A stretch of DNA of 22,035 nt from an uncultured bacterium (GTDB taxonomy: Bacteria; Bacillota; Clostridia; Lachnospirales; Lachnospiraceae), in NCBI GenBank assembly GCA_905216215.1, contig CAJMSZ010000036.1, forward strand, positions 1 through 22,035, in the 5' to 3' direction. The notes beneath the pieces were generated by a model, which saw only the letters and a program-made list of their open reading frames with translations, was not told the DNA's origin and searched no databases. The position numbers and the translations under genes were made by a program. This document shows positions 1 to 8,454 of the stretch, in pieces. How positions within the stretch are numbered: the stretch's first letter is position 1; each line of letters opens with the position of its first letter.

Positions 1-2
1 TT

Positions 3-122
3 GATAACATTACTTTTATGGGGAATAAGTGTGAAACCTGGCAGGATATGCGGCTAGTCACAGAACTGGCAAATGATATTTACGTCAACGGTGTCAGAAC
101 ATGCAGACAGATGAAATTCTGA
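3..122 (+). CDS. 3' end of an unrecognised gene (partial)
   Basis: An open frame enters from the left edge and runs 39 codons to a TGA at 120-122. The visible residues include TWQDMRLVTELANDIYVNG and end in RTCRQMKF. The segment looks protein-like (amphipathic, no low complexity), but I do not recognise the family. No terminator follows directly and the next 130 bases are closed in all useful frames. It could be the true end of a gene outside the window or a decayed fragment like the one at 253-390. Confidence 0.35.
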   Translation, partial: DNITFMGNKCETWQDMRLVTELANDIYVNGVRTCRQMKF

Positions 123-252
123 GAATATTACCATATAGGGAAGATTCAACAAATAATGGCAAGGATTCTCCCGTCGATAGGTGGTGAGATGAATTGCAAA
201 TAAGAAAATTAACGGCAGTGGAGGGCGGAGAGAAATCGGTATCCCCCACTGA

Positions 253-390
253 CATGAGGCAAACCACAGTCAGCATCCGGTCAGGGAGCAGAATATTGGC
301 GCGCTGGTCGAAGGCGAAACGGTATATGTGAGAGTCGATGTGTTTAATGAAAATGGAATTACGGAAGGAACCGTAAGGTCGCTTGCATGA
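253..390 (+). pseudogene. Decayed C-terminal fragment, possibly of a large glycoside hydrolase
   Basis: This frame is open from just after a TGA at 250-252 to a TGA at 388-390, and has no start codon with a ribosome binding site. Its last third reads LVEGETVYVRVDVFNENG, then ITEGTVRSLA and stop. That phrase resembles the extreme C-terminus of some large clostridial glycoside hydrolases, but the family is a guess. The sequence before 250 is not open in this frame, so the rest of the gene is missing or frameshifted. It suggests an older carbohydrate gene was deleted or replaced next to the present locus. Confidence 0.35.
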
Positions 391-414
391 TACAATTATA
401 TTGAAAAAGCAGAA

Positions 415-453
415 AAACAGCTCAGGTGCAGAAATGCACTTGAGCTGTTTTTA
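415..453. terminator. Bidirectional rho-independent terminator
   Basis: The arms ACAGCTCAGGTGCA (417-430) and TGCACTTGAGCTGT (435-448) pair over 14 bp with one G-U wobble and a GAAA loop. T runs follow on both strands (446-452 on plus, the complement of 412-416 on minus). It closes the remnant region on the plus strand and can also end the araC-type gene transcribed toward it. Confidence 0.85.
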
Positions 454-563
454 TGTTAGGCATATCAATGATTAACATAAAAGCTACTAGAATACGGATA
501 AACGTCTGTACAGTATTGGAAGAACTGCATGCCTGCATGTCAAGAGAAGGAAAAAATTAGTTA
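454..563. other. Intergenic stretch with no gene seen
   Basis: About 110 bases between the terminator and the stop codon of the regulator. It contains a short repeat, GCATGCCTGCATG, and nothing that I can support as a gene or regulatory site. It would be the 3' untranslated region of the regulator mRNA. Confidence 0.5.
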
Positions 564-1436
564 TTAAAGTGATGAACCTTTTTGGTGCTCGCTGCATTGA
601 TCCCTATATTGTTTTGGCGTGAGTTCGTTCACTTTTTTAAACATTTCGATAAAAGCGCGAGAACTGGAAAAACCACTTTCTTCTGAAATATCAGGAATAG
701 AAGAAGTAGTAGTTTCAAGGAGGTGGGTCGCATGGTCTAATCGGAGCGAAGAAAGATAGACATTAAAATTGCGTCCTGTTTTTTTTGCAAACATTCTGGA
801 AAAATAGGTCGGATTGAAGCCAAAATGTTCGGAAACACTTTCCAGAGTAATATGTTCTTTATAATGTGCTGCCAGATATTCGGTAAAAGAAATTGAATCC
901 TCTAATTTTGATCGGGGGGGGGTAGTACAAGCCGGAGTAGCCATGCTTTCAGAGAGAAGGATATGAAAAATTTGGAGAACGCAGGCATTCATCCCAAGGA
1001 GATCAACTGGTTTTTCGGATCGCGAATATCGGTAGATATCCATAAGAAGTCCCATGATTTCTTTTCGATGTCTGTTCACAACATCCTGCTCTATAATAGG
1101 GGAGTTTTTATCATCCGGGTTAAAAAAAAACTGTAGGATAGCAACAGGAACAAGCACTGCAAATCCGAGAAAGGAGGCAGAATTTTCAAGTGATTTATGA
1201 ATAACATTTGGATTCACAAAAAGAAAATCATTATCTTTTACATAAGCCATAGTAGAACCGATTTCACAGAGCAGTGTTCCCGAAATAGAACAGTTAAATT
1301 CAAAACTGTTATGCCAGTGAAAATGCGGTGCTAAATTTACATCTTTTGGTTTTTCTAACTGAATCCAGTCAGAATGAAATACTTTGCAAAAGCGTCCGTC
1401 ATACAAATTGATTGGTTCATATTCGATAATTTCCAT
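564..1436 (-). CDS. AraC-family transcriptional regulator with cupin sensor domain
   Basis: A 290-residue regulator. Residues about 35-95 form an AraC-type cupin sugar-sensing domain (HFHWHNSFEFN, then FLFVNPNVIH). Residues about 182-282 form the double helix-turn-helix DNA-binding domain, with ITLESVSEHFGFNPTYFSRM and the family signature GFSSSRAFIEMFKK followed by ELTPKQYR. The start ATG has an AAAGAGGG ribosome binding site about 8 bases upstream. It is divergent from the binding-protein operon, the usual arrangement for a local activator of such loci, so it probably controls the 1672-16606 operon. Oddities are a run of nine C on the coding strand at codons 172-175, in the linker between the two domains, and a run of nine T at 1122-1130. 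Either could slip and shift the frame. The ligand is unknown; an imported alpha-gluco-oligosaccharide is the natural guess. Confidence 0.93.
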   Translation of the reverse strand: MEIIEYEPINLYDGRFCKVFHSDWIQLEKPKDVNLAPHFHWHNSFEFNCSISGTLLCEIGSTMAYVKDNDFLFVNPNVIHKSLENSASFLGFAVLVPVAILQFFFNPDDKNSPIIEQDVVNRHRKEIMGLLMDIYRYSRSEKPVDLLGMNACVLQIFHILLSESMATPACTTPPRSKLEDSISFTEYLAAHYKEHITLESVSEHFGFNPTYFSRMFAKKTGRNFNVYLSSLRLDHATHLLETTTSSIPDISEESGFSSSRAFIEMFKKVNELTPKQYRDQCSEHQKGSSL

Positions 1437-1590
1437 ATGTTTTGCCCTCTTTTGAATTGTACATTAACCATGAATAAAAAAGGAAAAATGATTATATGTC
1501 ATAAAATTTGCACAATAACATATTATTCGAAATTCGTTAAAAAGTCCATAAAAAAGTGATATAAAGTAAAAATACTGTATAGATTAGATA

Positions 1591-1604
1591 AGAAAGCGTC
1601 TTGA
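1591..1604 (+). promoter_or_regulatory. Candidate catabolite-response element (cre)
   Basis: AGAAAGCGTCTTGA matches 11 of 14 positions of the cre consensus TGWAARCGYTWNCW, including the whole GWAARCG core. It overlaps the possible -35 of the operon promoter, where CcpA binding would repress. The right half is degenerate, so this remains a candidate only. Confidence 0.35.
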
Positions 1605-1629
1605 GAAAAGATAAGAAAAAGTATAAAAA
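1601..1629 (+). promoter_or_regulatory. Possible sigma-A promoter of the sugar operon
   Basis: TTGAGA (1601-1606) is followed after 17 bases by TAAAAA (1624-1629), with TATAAA overlapping at 1622-1627. The transcript would start about 35 bases before the ATG at 1672. The region is so A-rich that other -10 choices exist, for example TATAAC at 1635-1640. Confidence 0.3.
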
Positions 1630-1671
1630 TAGATTATAACAAAAACGAACTTTTCTAAAGGAGGAAAAGAG

Positions 1672-3024
1672 ATGAAAAGAAAAACATTAGCAGTTTCACT
1701 ATCAGCAATCCTTGCAGCGTCCATGCTTTTTGGATGCGGAAGCAATTCCAAAAGTGGGGATACAAAGAGTTCTTCTGGCAATGGTAGTGCCAGCGCCAGC
1801 GCATCTGATGCATCCAACGCAGGCTCAGATGCTTCTGGTTCAGGTATCCAGTACGATGGAGACGATGTAACGATTACCTATTGGCATACACATGGTGATT
1901 CCGAGGAAGAGGTTCTTGTGGATACCATTATTCCTGAGTTTGAAAAACAGTATCCAAATATTCATGTTGATGCTGTAAGAATGCCATACGATGGATTGAT
2001 GCAACAGATTATTACCAGCCTTTCCAGTGGAACAGGCCCGGATCTGATGCGAATGGATATTATCTGGGTTCCAGAACTTGCTGAAATGGGAGCACTTGCA
2101 GCAGTTGATGATCTGGAAGGATTTGCAGATCTGAAAGATAATCTGTACGAAGGACCGCTGAGTACTAATTATTACAATGGAAAATATTATGGATTGCCAT
2201 TGAACACAAACTGTCTGTCAGGCGTTTACAGTAAGACCATGATGGAGGAACTGAATATTGACAGTATTCCGACAACTTACGATGAAGTTGTTGCATTGAA
2301 GGACAAGCTTGGCTCAGATCAGTATCTGATCGCATGCGAGGGGGCAAACTCTTGGGCTATGGCTCCATTGTTTCACTCTTTGGGCGGTGTTTATACCAAC
2401 GAGGATTATACAAAAGCATCTGGTTATATCAACAGTGAAGATAGTGTAAAGGCACTGGAGACTATCGTTGAGTGGTATGATGAAGGAATTATTGGACCTT
2501 GCTTCACAGGTGGAAAGCCGGATGCAGCAAATGGTCTTTACGATGGAAATTATCTGTTTAGTTATCAGGGTCCATGGTTCTTCACAAATGATGATGAAGA
2601 AAATCTGGCAAAAGTAGAAGTAGGACTTCTGCCGGCTGGCAAAGCCGGATCTCTTACCGTTAACGGTGGCGAGGATCTGGTTATGTTTGAGAGTAGCGAT
2701 AAGAAAGAAGCATCTTGGGTATTTGCAATGTTCTTAATGAGTGAATTCTCTCAGACAGCACAGGCTGTAGGCGGTGGACATCTGATCCCGACTGTAAAAA
2801 CAATTGCCGAATCTGAAGAAGTACAAGCAGTACCGAATATGAGTACGTATATTGAACAGCTTGAGGGAGCTGTATCCCGTACCCCATCTCCGGCATGGGA
2901 GAAAATTTCAGATAAACTCTCTGTAGCATTCCAGAGCGCAGTTCTTCATGAGGATACGGCACAGTCCGCACTCGATAAGATTGCTCCGGAACTGGATGCA
3001 TTGCTTGCAGGTGAGGCATCATAA
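1672..3024 (+). CDS. ABC sugar transporter, extracellular solute-binding lipoprotein
   Basis: A 450-residue family 1 (COG1653-type) sugar-binding protein. Residues 1-22 are a lipoprotein signal peptide (MKRK, a hydrophobic stretch, then lipobox LFGC), so Cys22 would carry the lipid anchor outside the membrane. Residues 23-60 are a Ser/Ala/Gly-rich linker. The mature domain begins at VTITYWHTHGD and shows the family pattern FEKQYPNIHVDAV, SSGTGPDLMRMD and YYGLPLNTN. An optimal AAAGGAGG lies 8 bases before the ATG. It is the first gene of the operon and is followed by two permease genes after a strong hairpin. The sugar is not readable from the sequence; the downstream enzymes suggest an alpha-gluco-oligosaccharide. 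Confidence 0.95.
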   Translation: MKRKTLAVSLSAILAASMLFGCGSNSKSGDTKSSSGNGSASASASDASNAGSDASGSGIQYDGDDVTITYWHTHGDSEEEVLVDTIIPEFEKQYPNIHVDAVRMPYDGLMQQIITSLSSGTGPDLMRMDIIWVPELAEMGALAAVDDLEGFADLKDNLYEGPLSTNYYNGKYYGLPLNTNCLSGVYSKTMMEELNIDSIPTTYDEVVALKDKLGSDQYLIACEGANSWAMAPLFHSLGGVYTNEDYTKASGYINSEDSVKALETIVEWYDEGIIGPCFTGGKPDAANGLYDGNYLFSYQGPWFFTNDDEENLAKVEVGLLPAGKAGSLTVNGGEDLVMFESSDKKEASWVFAMFLMSEFSQTAQAVGGGHLIPTVKTIAESEEVQAVPNMSTYIEQLEGAVSRTPSPAWEKISDKLSVAFQSAVLHEDTAQSALDKIAPELDALLAGEAS

Positions 3025-3042
3025 TTCAAGAAAGATGAAACA

Positions 3043-3074
3043 AATTTCCACAGGCTTTCTTGCCTGTGGAAATT
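3043..3074 (+). other. Intercistronic stem-loop after the binding-protein gene
   Basis: AATTTCCACAGGC (3043-3055) and GCCTGTGGAAATT (3062-3074) pair perfectly over 13 bp with the six-base loop TTTCTT. Only a weak GTTTAT tail follows, so it is more likely a leaky terminator or mRNA-stabilising hairpin than a full stop. Such hairpins often let the binding protein be made in excess over the permeases. Confidence 0.75.
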
Positions 3075-3115
3075 GTTTATAGGGCGATAAAAAGCAGCCC
3101 GGAAAGGTATCTGTT

Positions 3116-4051
3116 ATGAAAAAACCTTTATCAGAAAGATTTTCCAAAGGTCTGAAACAATGGTTGGCCGTTTTGCCCTTCCTTGCAGTGGGAATGACCT
3201 TATTTATTGTCTTTGTATTATATCCACAAATTAAGAATATTTATATTGCACTAACAAATTATAGCATTATGCCAGGTTCGGAAAATACATTTGTTGGAAT
3301 AAGTAATTTTGCTAAAATGTTCAAAGATATTTCAACAAAAGGATCTGATGCCTATTTTTTCTGGATTGCATTTCGAAATAATATTTTAGCAGTTCTGGTT
3401 ACTGTGCCAGGACAGTTGGTTCTTGGCCTGATCGTTGCCGTTTTGATTCATAACCTGAAAACAGGAAAAAATGTATATAAAGTACTCTTATATATTGCAG
3501 TTATTTGTGACTGGGTTGTTTTCTGTAATATCATTGATTATATTTTCCAACCGGATGAAGGAAGTCTTGTAAACTACTGTCTGACTACCATCGGAATCTT
3601 AAAAGAGCCGGTAGCATGGTTGAAGAATACATGGACAGGAAACTTTGTTATCTGGATCTGCTCAATCTGGAAGGGCTATGGCTGGGTTATGATCATTTAC
3701 ACCGCCGGTCTTCTTGGAATCCCATCAGATCAGTATGAAGCTGCAACGATGGATGGAGCCAATGCGGTTCAGAAATTCTTCCACGTTACACTTCCGGGAT
3801 TAAGAGGAACTACACTTTATCTACTGATTAATCTGATTAATGGTGCGATGAATATCTTTATTCAGGTATTCCTGTTAACGAAAGGAGATCCGCTCGGAAC
3901 AACAGATGTAGTTATGGATTATATTTACCGGAGGGCTTTCAACTATTTCGATTTTGGGTATGCGGCCGCTTGTGGTATTGTCATGGGTATTGTTGTATTT
4001 GCTATTTCCATGGGACTGAAGAGATTCCTTCGCTATGGTGAAAATCTTTAA
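3116..4051 (+). CDS. ABC sugar transporter permease (MalF type)
   Basis: A 311-residue inner-membrane permease of the binding-protein-dependent sugar importers. About six membrane segments are visible. The first is near residues 16-38 (VLPFLAVGMTLFIVFVLYP) and the last near 285-305. The cytoplasmic EAA loop that contacts the ATPase is clear: YEAATMDGANAVQKFFHVTL followed by PG. It pairs with the second permease, whose ATG is 14 bases after this stop. The operon has no ATPase gene, so a shared MsmK-type ATPase encoded elsewhere must drive transport, as is usual in Firmicutes. Confidence 0.95.
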   Translation: MKKPLSERFSKGLKQWLAVLPFLAVGMTLFIVFVLYPQIKNIYIALTNYSIMPGSENTFVGISNFAKMFKDISTKGSDAYFFWIAFRNNILAVLVTVPGQLVLGLIVAVLIHNLKTGKNVYKVLLYIAVICDWVVFCNIIDYIFQPDEGSLVNYCLTTIGILKEPVAWLKNTWTGNFVIWICSIWKGYGWVMIIYTAGLLGIPSDQYEAATMDGANAVQKFFHVTLPGLRGTTLYLLINLINGAMNIFIQVFLLTKGDPLGTTDVVMDYIYRRAFNYFDFGYAAACGIVMGIVVFAISMGLKRFLRYGENL

Positions 4052-4065
4052 GGAGGAGAGCAGTA

Positions 4066-4905
4066 ATGAAGAAAAAGAAAATAATCAGTCAGATCTGTAT
4101 TCATGTGATTTTAGTAGCGTTGACAGCAATATGTCTTCTTCCTTTTTTGTCAATGATTTCGACTTCATTTATGAAGGTAAAGGGTGTTCTGCCGAACGAG
4201 CCAATTTTATTTCCGAATTTTCCACTTTATCTGGAAAACTATGTAAAAGCGTGGACTGCAAACCATTTTCAGACGTACTTTTTCAACACACTATACGTGT
4301 CTGTAGTGGGCCTTATCGTAAATCTGTTAATTTCGATCACGATGGCATATTCTTTCTCACGATTCCAGTTTCCAGGAAAGGAGCCTATTTTTAACTTGCT
4401 GTTGCTCACAATGATGATTCCGGCACAGCTGGCTATGATCTCCCAGTACACTGTTTTAAACGGATTGAAACTGATTGATACCTATAAAGGAATTTGGCTG
4501 CTGTGGGGAGGCACTTGTGTGGCAGGAAACACCTTCTTCTATAGAGGTTTTTTTGAAGCAGTGCCGAAAGAGCTGGAAGAGTCCATGTACCTTGATGGTG
4601 CAACTAGGTTTCAGACCTTGTTACATTGCATTATTCCGTTAAGTAAACCGGCAATTGCAACACAGGCAGTATTGGCGTTCAATGGATACTGGTCGAACCT
4701 ATTTGATATTCTTACCTTTACAAAATCGACAAACAAGAGAACACTTTCCGTTGCACTGCAACTGTTCCGTGGGCAGTATACGACTAACTATGGACTGATG
4801 TTTGCTGCCAGTGTTATTGTTATTATTCCGATTATTGTATTGTTTGTTATTTTCCAGAAACAGTTTATGCAGCAGGGCATTACAGACGGTTCCATAAAAG
4901 GATAA
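4066..4905 (+). CDS. ABC sugar transporter permease (MalG type)
   Basis: A 279-residue second permease, the size usual for MalG-like subunits. It starts with KKKKIISQICIHVILVALTA, a positively charged start leading into the first membrane helix. It has five further hydrophobic segments and the EAA loop LEESMYLDGATRFQTLLHCI followed by IPLSKP near residues 170-195. The ribosome binding site AAGGAGGAG overlaps the end of the preceding gene, indicating tight coupling. With the binding protein and MalF-type partner it forms the importer of this locus. Confidence 0.95.
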   Translation: MKKKKIISQICIHVILVALTAICLLPFLSMISTSFMKVKGVLPNEPILFPNFPLYLENYVKAWTANHFQTYFFNTLYVSVVGLIVNLLISITMAYSFSRFQFPGKEPIFNLLLLTMMIPAQLAMISQYTVLNGLKLIDTYKGIWLLWGGTCVAGNTFFYRGFFEAVPKELEESMYLDGATRFQTLLHCIIPLSKPAIATQAVLAFNGYWSNLFDILTFTKSTNKRTLSVALQLFRGQYTTNYGLMFAASVIVIIPIIVLFVIFQKQFMQQGITDGSIKG

Positions 4906-4944
4906 TATCGGATTCTCTGCAAAATTTTAACCTAGAGGTGAAGT

Positions 4945-7900
4945 ATGATTACAACTAGAAAAAAACAGTCGTTTGGTATTGCAGCAGTTGAACTTGGTGC
5001 ACCGGTTTCGACAGTACCTTCCATTCCGGTGAATTTAAATGAATGGGAACATGCGGTGTTAATGGATACTTTTTACAGCGCAGGCGGAAGAGAGACCGTT
5101 TCAAGTACAAACCTACGGATGATGTGGGATCAGAAAAATCTGTATTTGTATCTGATTTGCTATGAAAAAGAGGCAAGGGTTTCCCGTCCGTCCGATGAAA
5201 ATGTGCTGAAGACAGAATGGATGCTTCGCAAAGATAAGATAGAAATTGCATTGAGCAGCGGAAATTTTGGAGAGCGAGACTACGCAGTATTTTGTGCAGA
5301 CACAGAGAAACAGGCGGGAGCCAGGACGGAAAAGGGAATGACCTATTTCGGTGGCGATAAAGCAATTTTAAATGATTACTTTACCGAAAAAAATGATGCG
5401 GTAAAAACAGAAATCCCATCATGGAAATATACATGCAAAATTGCTGTAGAAAAAAACTGTTGGCGTGTCATGTTTGGAATTCCATGGGAGCTGTTCGGTG
5501 GATTTCCGGAAAAATATTTTAAGTTTCAGGTTTACCGGAAAAAGAATCAGACCAGTGAAGTTTTGGCTTTAAATCCGTTGGATTTAAATGCAAATTACGA
5601 GTCCAGATTTGATTTTGATCCGGAAAGCTTTATTGAGTGCACACCTGGAGGAACACCGCAGGTTATCTATTCCAACAGTGCTTGCGTGATCCTACCGGAT
5701 GGAACGATGCATTGGCAGCGGCCGGCGACACTGGAATGGCCATCTATAAATGAGCGGGCTGAGATTCTGCATCTGCAGAAATCGCTGACGCCGACAACAC
5801 CGGATGAATTGCCAGATCGGATTATAACCGTACAAAGATGGCAGGATGTGTTAATGTTGGAAGGAATGGATTTCTTCCCAAATGCAAGATGTGAAAACTC
5901 TTTTGATAAAGTGGATCCTTGGGTACAGAGACGTCTCTGCAACGAAGCACTTCGAAAAGGAGATACTGCGACAGCCTGCAGAGAACTGGATGTCTTGATT
6001 GGCTATTTCCGAACGCTCACGGCATGGTGGTATGCAGATCACACACTTGGAGATGCAGACGAAGACAACTGGATTGGATTCACACATCTGAAATCTGTTT
6101 CAGATCAGGGGAATCAGATTGTATTAAAGTATGAATATGGTTTGAACACCTGCGATGCCGTATTGATTCCACAGAATCGTGGTTTTCGCTTTTATACAAG
6201 AGAAAAAGGAGATTTTGACAGCGAAGCAGTTTCATATACATTTTCAGAAATAGAGGGAGAATATCAGATCAAAACAGCACATTCTGTGATTGTGATTACA
6301 GCGGGAGATGATTGGAAAATCTGTGCAGATGAAAAATTTGTATTGGATGCAGATAACTTCAAGCTCTATGATTATGCAGGAAGCAAAGGTTTCGATGTGT
6401 GCCAACCACTTCTGGAAAGAGAAATGGTGTATGGATTCGGTGAACGATTTGATGCCGTAAACCAGAGAGGTCGGGTACTTTCTTTGTGGCACAGAGATGC
6501 ATTTGAAGGTTGTAATTGTTCTATTGGAAATCAGTCCTACAAAAATGTATCATTTTTACACTCTACAAAAGGTTACTCTTTGTTTATTAACAGTTTTTAC
6601 AGAATTAGAGCAGATATTGGAAGAGTCAGTAAAGGGCTTCGAATCACAACAGCAGGACCCAAAGCAGATATTTATGTTTTTACGGGAAGCGTCTTAGAAA
6701 ACATGGAGGAATATACAGCCTTAACCGGAAAACCGCTGCTTCCGCCTGCGTGGGTGTTTGAACCGTGGGCCGGCGGTGGGGTAGGCAGATGGATGGACGG
6801 ACCGACGCACGATGTAATCCAGGAGATGGAAGGTGTTGTACGGAAGTTTAAAAATCTTGATATCCCACATTCTGGCCTGTATGCAGAGGGTGCTGGTTGG
6901 AAATGGGAAGACCATTACAACAAAGAAGAAATTTATAAGATTGCTGCGTTTACAAAACAACAGAAGATGCGGGTTTTTTCGTGGCAGTTTTCACATCTGG
7001 ATATGGAGCAGGCAAAGGAACTTCTGCCGAACTGTGCGGAAGAAGATCTGCCAATTACAAGAACGCCGGGTTATCGTGGAGAAAAAGTTCTTCCATGTGC
7101 TATTGATTTTTCACATCCAAGAGCAGAGGAACTTCTGGAAAATCAATGGCATGATCGAATGGATGCAGGTTTTGATGGAACTATGGTGGATTTTGGAGAA
7201 ATTATTCCAGATGAAGCAGTGTTTTACGATGGTCGTACGGGAGATGAAATGCACAACGCTTACGCGCTGGATTATACAAAAGCGTATCGAAAACTCTTTG
7301 AAAAATATAAAGGAGAAGATCACGTGCTGTTTTCAAGATCTGCGGCAGCGGGTGTTCAAAAGTATTCCTGCCAGTTTGGTGGAGACCAGCTTTCAAGCTT
7401 TAGAGGCCTGACTTATGCAATGAATGGAGGTCTGACACTGGCGGCTTCCGGTTTTCCATTCTGGGGTGTTGATGCAGGAGGTTATTCAGGATTTGCAGAC
7501 GAAGAAACGTATCTCCGTTGGACGGAATTTGCAGCCTTCTCACCGATTATGCGTTTCCATGGAGTGACCCCAAGAGAGCCGTGGGTTTACAGTCGATATG
7601 CAGTGTCTGTTTATAAATTTTATGCATGGCTAAGAGAAAATCTTCTGAAATATTCGGTTCATACAGCGGAAGAGGCACATAAAACAGGCATACCAATGAT
7701 GAGACCGTTGCCAATAGTATTTCCTAATGATAAAGAGGCTGTCTATTGGGAAGATGAATATTTTTATGGTTCAGATCTGTTAGTTGCTCCGGTTCATCAA
7801 GAAGGGGAAAAGAGGAGAATTTATTTCCCATCAGGAAGATGGATCAATTTATTGGATTTCAGAAAGATGGTTGGTGGAAACCGAATTTTTCAGGTGGATG

Positions 7901-8331
7901 TTCCAATTGACAAAATTCCTGTTTATATTCGGGAAGGAGCGTGCATTCTGTCTGTTATGAATGGAGAATTGCAGCTTGGACAAAGCATGACATATGAAAA
8001 AAAGAATACAGTTCTTATGAGCCGAGCTTTAAATGAAACTTCAGGCAAACGGTATGCAGATGGAAAAGAAATTGAATACAATATTTTGGGCAAAACGGGT
8101 GAAGATTTCTTTATGCTTCGCCATGCATCTGAGACAGAATTTATTGTTCTCCTTGGTTTTGACAGAAAGCCAGAAAGTCTGGAGTTGAATGGGATTTCTC
8201 TTCCAGAAGGTGCATCCTTGAATGCGTTGAATTATGGTTCCGGTTGGTATTGGAGAGAGGATACAGCAGTTATTGTCAGTGTTCCGAAATTGGAAAAAAC
8301 AGAAATTCATGTAATTCACAAAGAACAATAG
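4945..8331 (+). CDS. GH31 alpha-glycosidase with N-terminal CBM9-like domain (paralogue 1)
   Basis: A 1128-residue protein, much longer than a simple GH31. Residues about 20-232 look like a CBM9/DOMON-type beta sandwich (LRMMWDQKNLYLYLICYEKE, DKIEIALS, VMFGIPWELFGGF, FKFQVYRKK). A helical linker of about 130 residues follows. The GH31 N-domain carries YGFGERFD near residue 494, and the barrel begins near residue 598 (WVFEPWAGGGVGRW). The nucleophile is Asp749 in MVDFGE and the acid/base Asp814 in FGGDQ, the arrangement known from YicI/YihQ-type GH31. There is no signal peptide, so it acts in the cytoplasm on imported sugar. AGAGGTGA precedes the ATG. Exact linkage is not readable; alpha-glucosidase is most likely, and alpha-xylosidase is possible. 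Confidence 0.9.
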   Translation: MITTRKKQSFGIAAVELGAPVSTVPSIPVNLNEWEHAVLMDTFYSAGGRETVSSTNLRMMWDQKNLYLYLICYEKEARVSRPSDENVLKTEWMLRKDKIEIALSSGNFGERDYAVFCADTEKQAGARTEKGMTYFGGDKAILNDYFTEKNDAVKTEIPSWKYTCKIAVEKNCWRVMFGIPWELFGGFPEKYFKFQVYRKKNQTSEVLALNPLDLNANYESRFDFDPESFIECTPGGTPQVIYSNSACVILPDGTMHWQRPATLEWPSINERAEILHLQKSLTPTTPDELPDRIITVQRWQDVLMLEGMDFFPNARCENSFDKVDPWVQRRLCNEALRKGDTATACRELDVLIGYFRTLTAWWYADHTLGDADEDNWIGFTHLKSVSDQGNQIVLKYEYGLNTCDAVLIPQNRGFRFYTREKGDFDSEAVSYTFSEIEGEYQIKTAHSVIVITAGDDWKICADEKFVLDADNFKLYDYAGSKGFDVCQPLLEREMVYGFGERFDAVNQRGRVLSLWHRDAFEGCNCSIGNQSYKNVSFLHSTKGYSLFINSFYRIRADIGRVSKGLRITTAGPKADIYVFTGSVLENMEEYTALTGKPLLPPAWVFEPWAGGGVGRWMDGPTHDVIQEMEGVVRKFKNLDIPHSGLYAEGAGWKWEDHYNKEEIYKIAAFTKQQKMRVFSWQFSHLDMEQAKELLPNCAEEDLPITRTPGYRGEKVLPCAIDFSHPRAEELLENQWHDRMDAGFDGTMVDFGEIIPDEAVFYDGRTGDEMHNAYALDYTKAYRKLFEKYKGEDHVLFSRSAAAGVQKYSCQFGGDQLSSFRGLTYAMNGGLTLAASGFPFWGVDAGGYSGFADEETYLRWTEFAAFSPIMRFHGVTPREPWVYSRYAVSVYKFYAWLRENLLKYSVHTAEEAHKTGIPMMRPLPIVFPNDKEAVYWEDEYFYGSDLLVAPVHQEGEKRRIYFPSGRWINLLDFRKMVGGNRIFQVDVPIDKIPVYIREGACILSVMNGELQLGQSMTYEKKNTVLMSRALNETSGKRYADGKEIEYNILGKTGEDFFMLRHASETEFIVLLGFDRKPESLELNGISLPEGASLNALNYGSGWYWREDTAVIVSVPKLEKTEIHVIHKEQ

Positions 8332-8365
8332 TATCAAAATGACGAAGTGATCCCCGCGAAGATTC

Positions 8366-8416
8366 TTGAGAAAAAGTCCCGTCTTCGGTTTAATTTCGAA
8401 GATGGGGCTTTCTCAA
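8366..8416 (+). other. Long intercistronic hairpin before the GH66 gene
   Basis: The 5' arm (8366-8387, beginning TTGAGAAA and ending GTCTTCG) pairs with the 3' arm (8397-8416, beginning CGAAGATG and ending TTTCTCAA). This gives 12 bp with two G-U wobbles, then a two-base bulge, then 8 bp, closed by a nine-base loop. No T tract follows. It sits between the GH31 stop and the GH66 start at 8455. It supports the later ATG rather than the GTG at 8347 as the GH66 start. Confidence 0.7.
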
Positions 8417-8454
8417 AAACAAACGAAACATTTCATGGAAAGAGAGGGTGGAAG

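Larger units (their letters stand above)
1437..1671. promoter_or_regulatory. Divergent control region between regulator and operon
   Basis: An AT-rich 235-base region carrying the start signals of both transcription units. It contains a nine-base palindrome CGAAATTCG at 1528-1536. AraC-type proteins normally bind direct repeats, which I could not identify with confidence. Two candidate sites are listed separately. Confidence 0.6.

Noticed and set aside
1374..1559. 61-codon plus-strand frame across the start of the regulator
   Set aside because: It overlaps the regulator start antisense and covers the promoter region; no ribosome binding site or homology.
4035..4394. 119-codon frame overlapping the junction of the two permeases
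   Set aside because: Shadow of the MalG-type permease; Ser/Asp/Phe-rich with no homology, and it would overlap a coupled start.
6833..7411. 192-codon plus-strand frame inside the first GH31
   Set aside because: Out-of-frame shadow; the GH31 frame holds the catalytic motifs throughout.
8347..8454. Earlier GTG start for the GH66 protein
   Set aside because: This stretch contains the long intercistronic hairpin, lacks a ribosome binding site, and encodes no GH66-like residues; ATG 8455 has AGAGAGGG.
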